From: JAPLVS01 sp043809265
GTDB taxonomy: Archaea > Iainarchaeota > Iainarchaeia > Iainarchaeales > DTGL01
Direction of reading: 5' to 3'
Assembly (NCBI GenBank): GCA_043809265.1
Contig: JAZDDY010000107.1
Coordinates: forward strand, 1-5,297
Length of the DNA stretch: 5,297 nucleotides
Part shown: positions 4,885-5,297 of the stretch, one piece after another
Numbering within the stretch: the stretch's first letter is position 1
How the letters are laid out: the number at the start of each line of letters is the position of its first letter
The notes under the pieces: model-generated
Told to the model about the DNA's origin: nothing
The model's input: only the letters and a program-made list of their open reading frames with translations
Databases searched by the model: none
Program-made: the position numbers and the translations under genes

Positions 4885-5297
4885 ATGGAAAAAATAATCC
4901 CTGCATTGTTCTGCATTGTTTTCATAGGCATGATTGCCGCTTTTGCGCTCGGAGAAACCAGGCCTTCTTTGCCTGAAAGCACGCCCTGCGGAACTGCCTC
5001 ATGCCTTCAGCCTGCTGAAAACCTTCAGGCAACTCCGACACCGGTGCCGGAAAAAACTCCTGAGTTAAAAGCAACCCAGGCACCTGAAGAAAACAAGGCG
5101 CTTGAACTGGAAATCATGGAATTCTCCACAGACAAAAACACTTATTCTTCCAGCCAGCAGTTGAAGGCATCAGTTGTGCTGAATTCAAGCAAGGCCGCGA
5201 GCGGAATCACCGCAAGATTGCACGGCATCAATGCCAACGGCTTGGACAAGGTCGACGATTCGAAAACAATCGACCTGAACGCAGGGCAGAACCTGGT
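4885..5297 (+). CDS. secreted or membrane-anchored protein, N-terminal part (3' end outside window)
   Basis: The ATG at 4885 opens 137 complete codons that continue past the right edge. Residues 1-23 are a signal peptide (MEKIIPALFC..., cleavage near ALG-E). A Pro/Thr/Glu-rich low-complexity linker follows (about 25-70), with C35 and C40 and TPTPVPEKTP. From about residue 73 it reads LELEIMEFSTDKNTYSSSQ then LKASVVLNSS and GITARLHGI, alternating strands typical of an Ig-like or CARDB-like beta-sandwich. Such domains often sit in archaeal surface proteins or before transglutaminase-like domains, but nothing beyond the fold can be said here. The gene is nine bases after the VIT-like gene with its own Shine-Dalgarno, so the two are probably co-transcribed. 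Confidence 0.8.
   Translation, partial: MEKIIPALFCIVFIGMIAAFALGETRPSLPESTPCGTASCLQPAENLQATPTPVPEKTPELKATQAPEENKALELEIMEFSTDKNTYSSSQQLKASVVLNSSKAASGITARLHGINANGLDKVDDSKTIDLNAGQNL
4901..4920 (+). repeat. perfect 10-bp tandem repeat inside a signal peptide
   Basis: CTGCATTGTT occurs twice head to tail. It covers codons 6-12 of the last gene, in the hydrophobic core of its signal peptide. The unit length is not a multiple of three, so gain or loss of a copy would shift the frame. Confidence 0.9.

Noticed and set aside
4377..4982. Minus-strand 201-residue open frame over the VIT-like gene
   Set aside because: It is antisense to a membrane protein with clear family motifs and also overlaps the well-supported signal peptide of the last gene.

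Overview
The window looks archaeal. Core-promoter boxes of the archaeal type (TTTAAA or TTTTATTAA) lie about 24-33 nt before two of the starts, which implies leaderless or nearly leaderless mRNAs, while downstream operon genes carry GGGGTG or GAGGT ribosome-binding sites. The protein content also fits: small secreted proteins with Pro/Thr linkers and a C-terminal membrane anchor, and a short VIT/CCC1-like membrane protein. A small-genome (DPANN-type) or euryarchaeal origin is plausible, but this is inference; no rRNA or marker gene settles it. No tRNA, rRNA, CRISPR array or insertion sequence was seen.

Layout. (1) Positions 1-713, minus strand: the N-terminal 237 codons of a divergent glutamine synthetase family protein, running off the left edge. 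(2) 714-853: a divergent intergenic region with a 14-bp AT palindrome, a TATA-like element for the rightward gene, and a small dyad just before its start. (3) 854-3655: a 933-residue secreted protein with an unassigned N-terminal module and two tandem copies of a unit made of a thrombospondin-3-like calcium loop plus an M64-like zinc metallopeptidase domain. Both copies keep HExGHx6D-x-Y and a candidate Met-turn. (4) 3657-4352: a type I membrane protein one base downstream, with a signal peptide, Cys-rich module, Pro/Thr stalk, transmembrane helix and basic tail. (5) 4384-4875: a five-helix VIT/CCC1-like protein with its own TATA box exactly placed for a leaderless transcript. (6) 4885-5297: the N-terminal part of another secreted protein with a Pro/Thr-rich linker and a probable beta-sandwich, cut by the right edge.

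Functionally, genes 3 and 4 look like a cell-surface pair: a soluble double-headed metallopeptidase and a membrane-anchored partner translated from the same message. The most unusual feature is the in-register internal duplication of the peptidase unit (offset 341 residues), in which some blocks are almost identical at the DNA level while the rest has diverged strongly. The VIT-like protein and the last secreted protein form a second short operon. The glutamine synthetase homologue is transcribed away from all of these and is probably unrelated to them.
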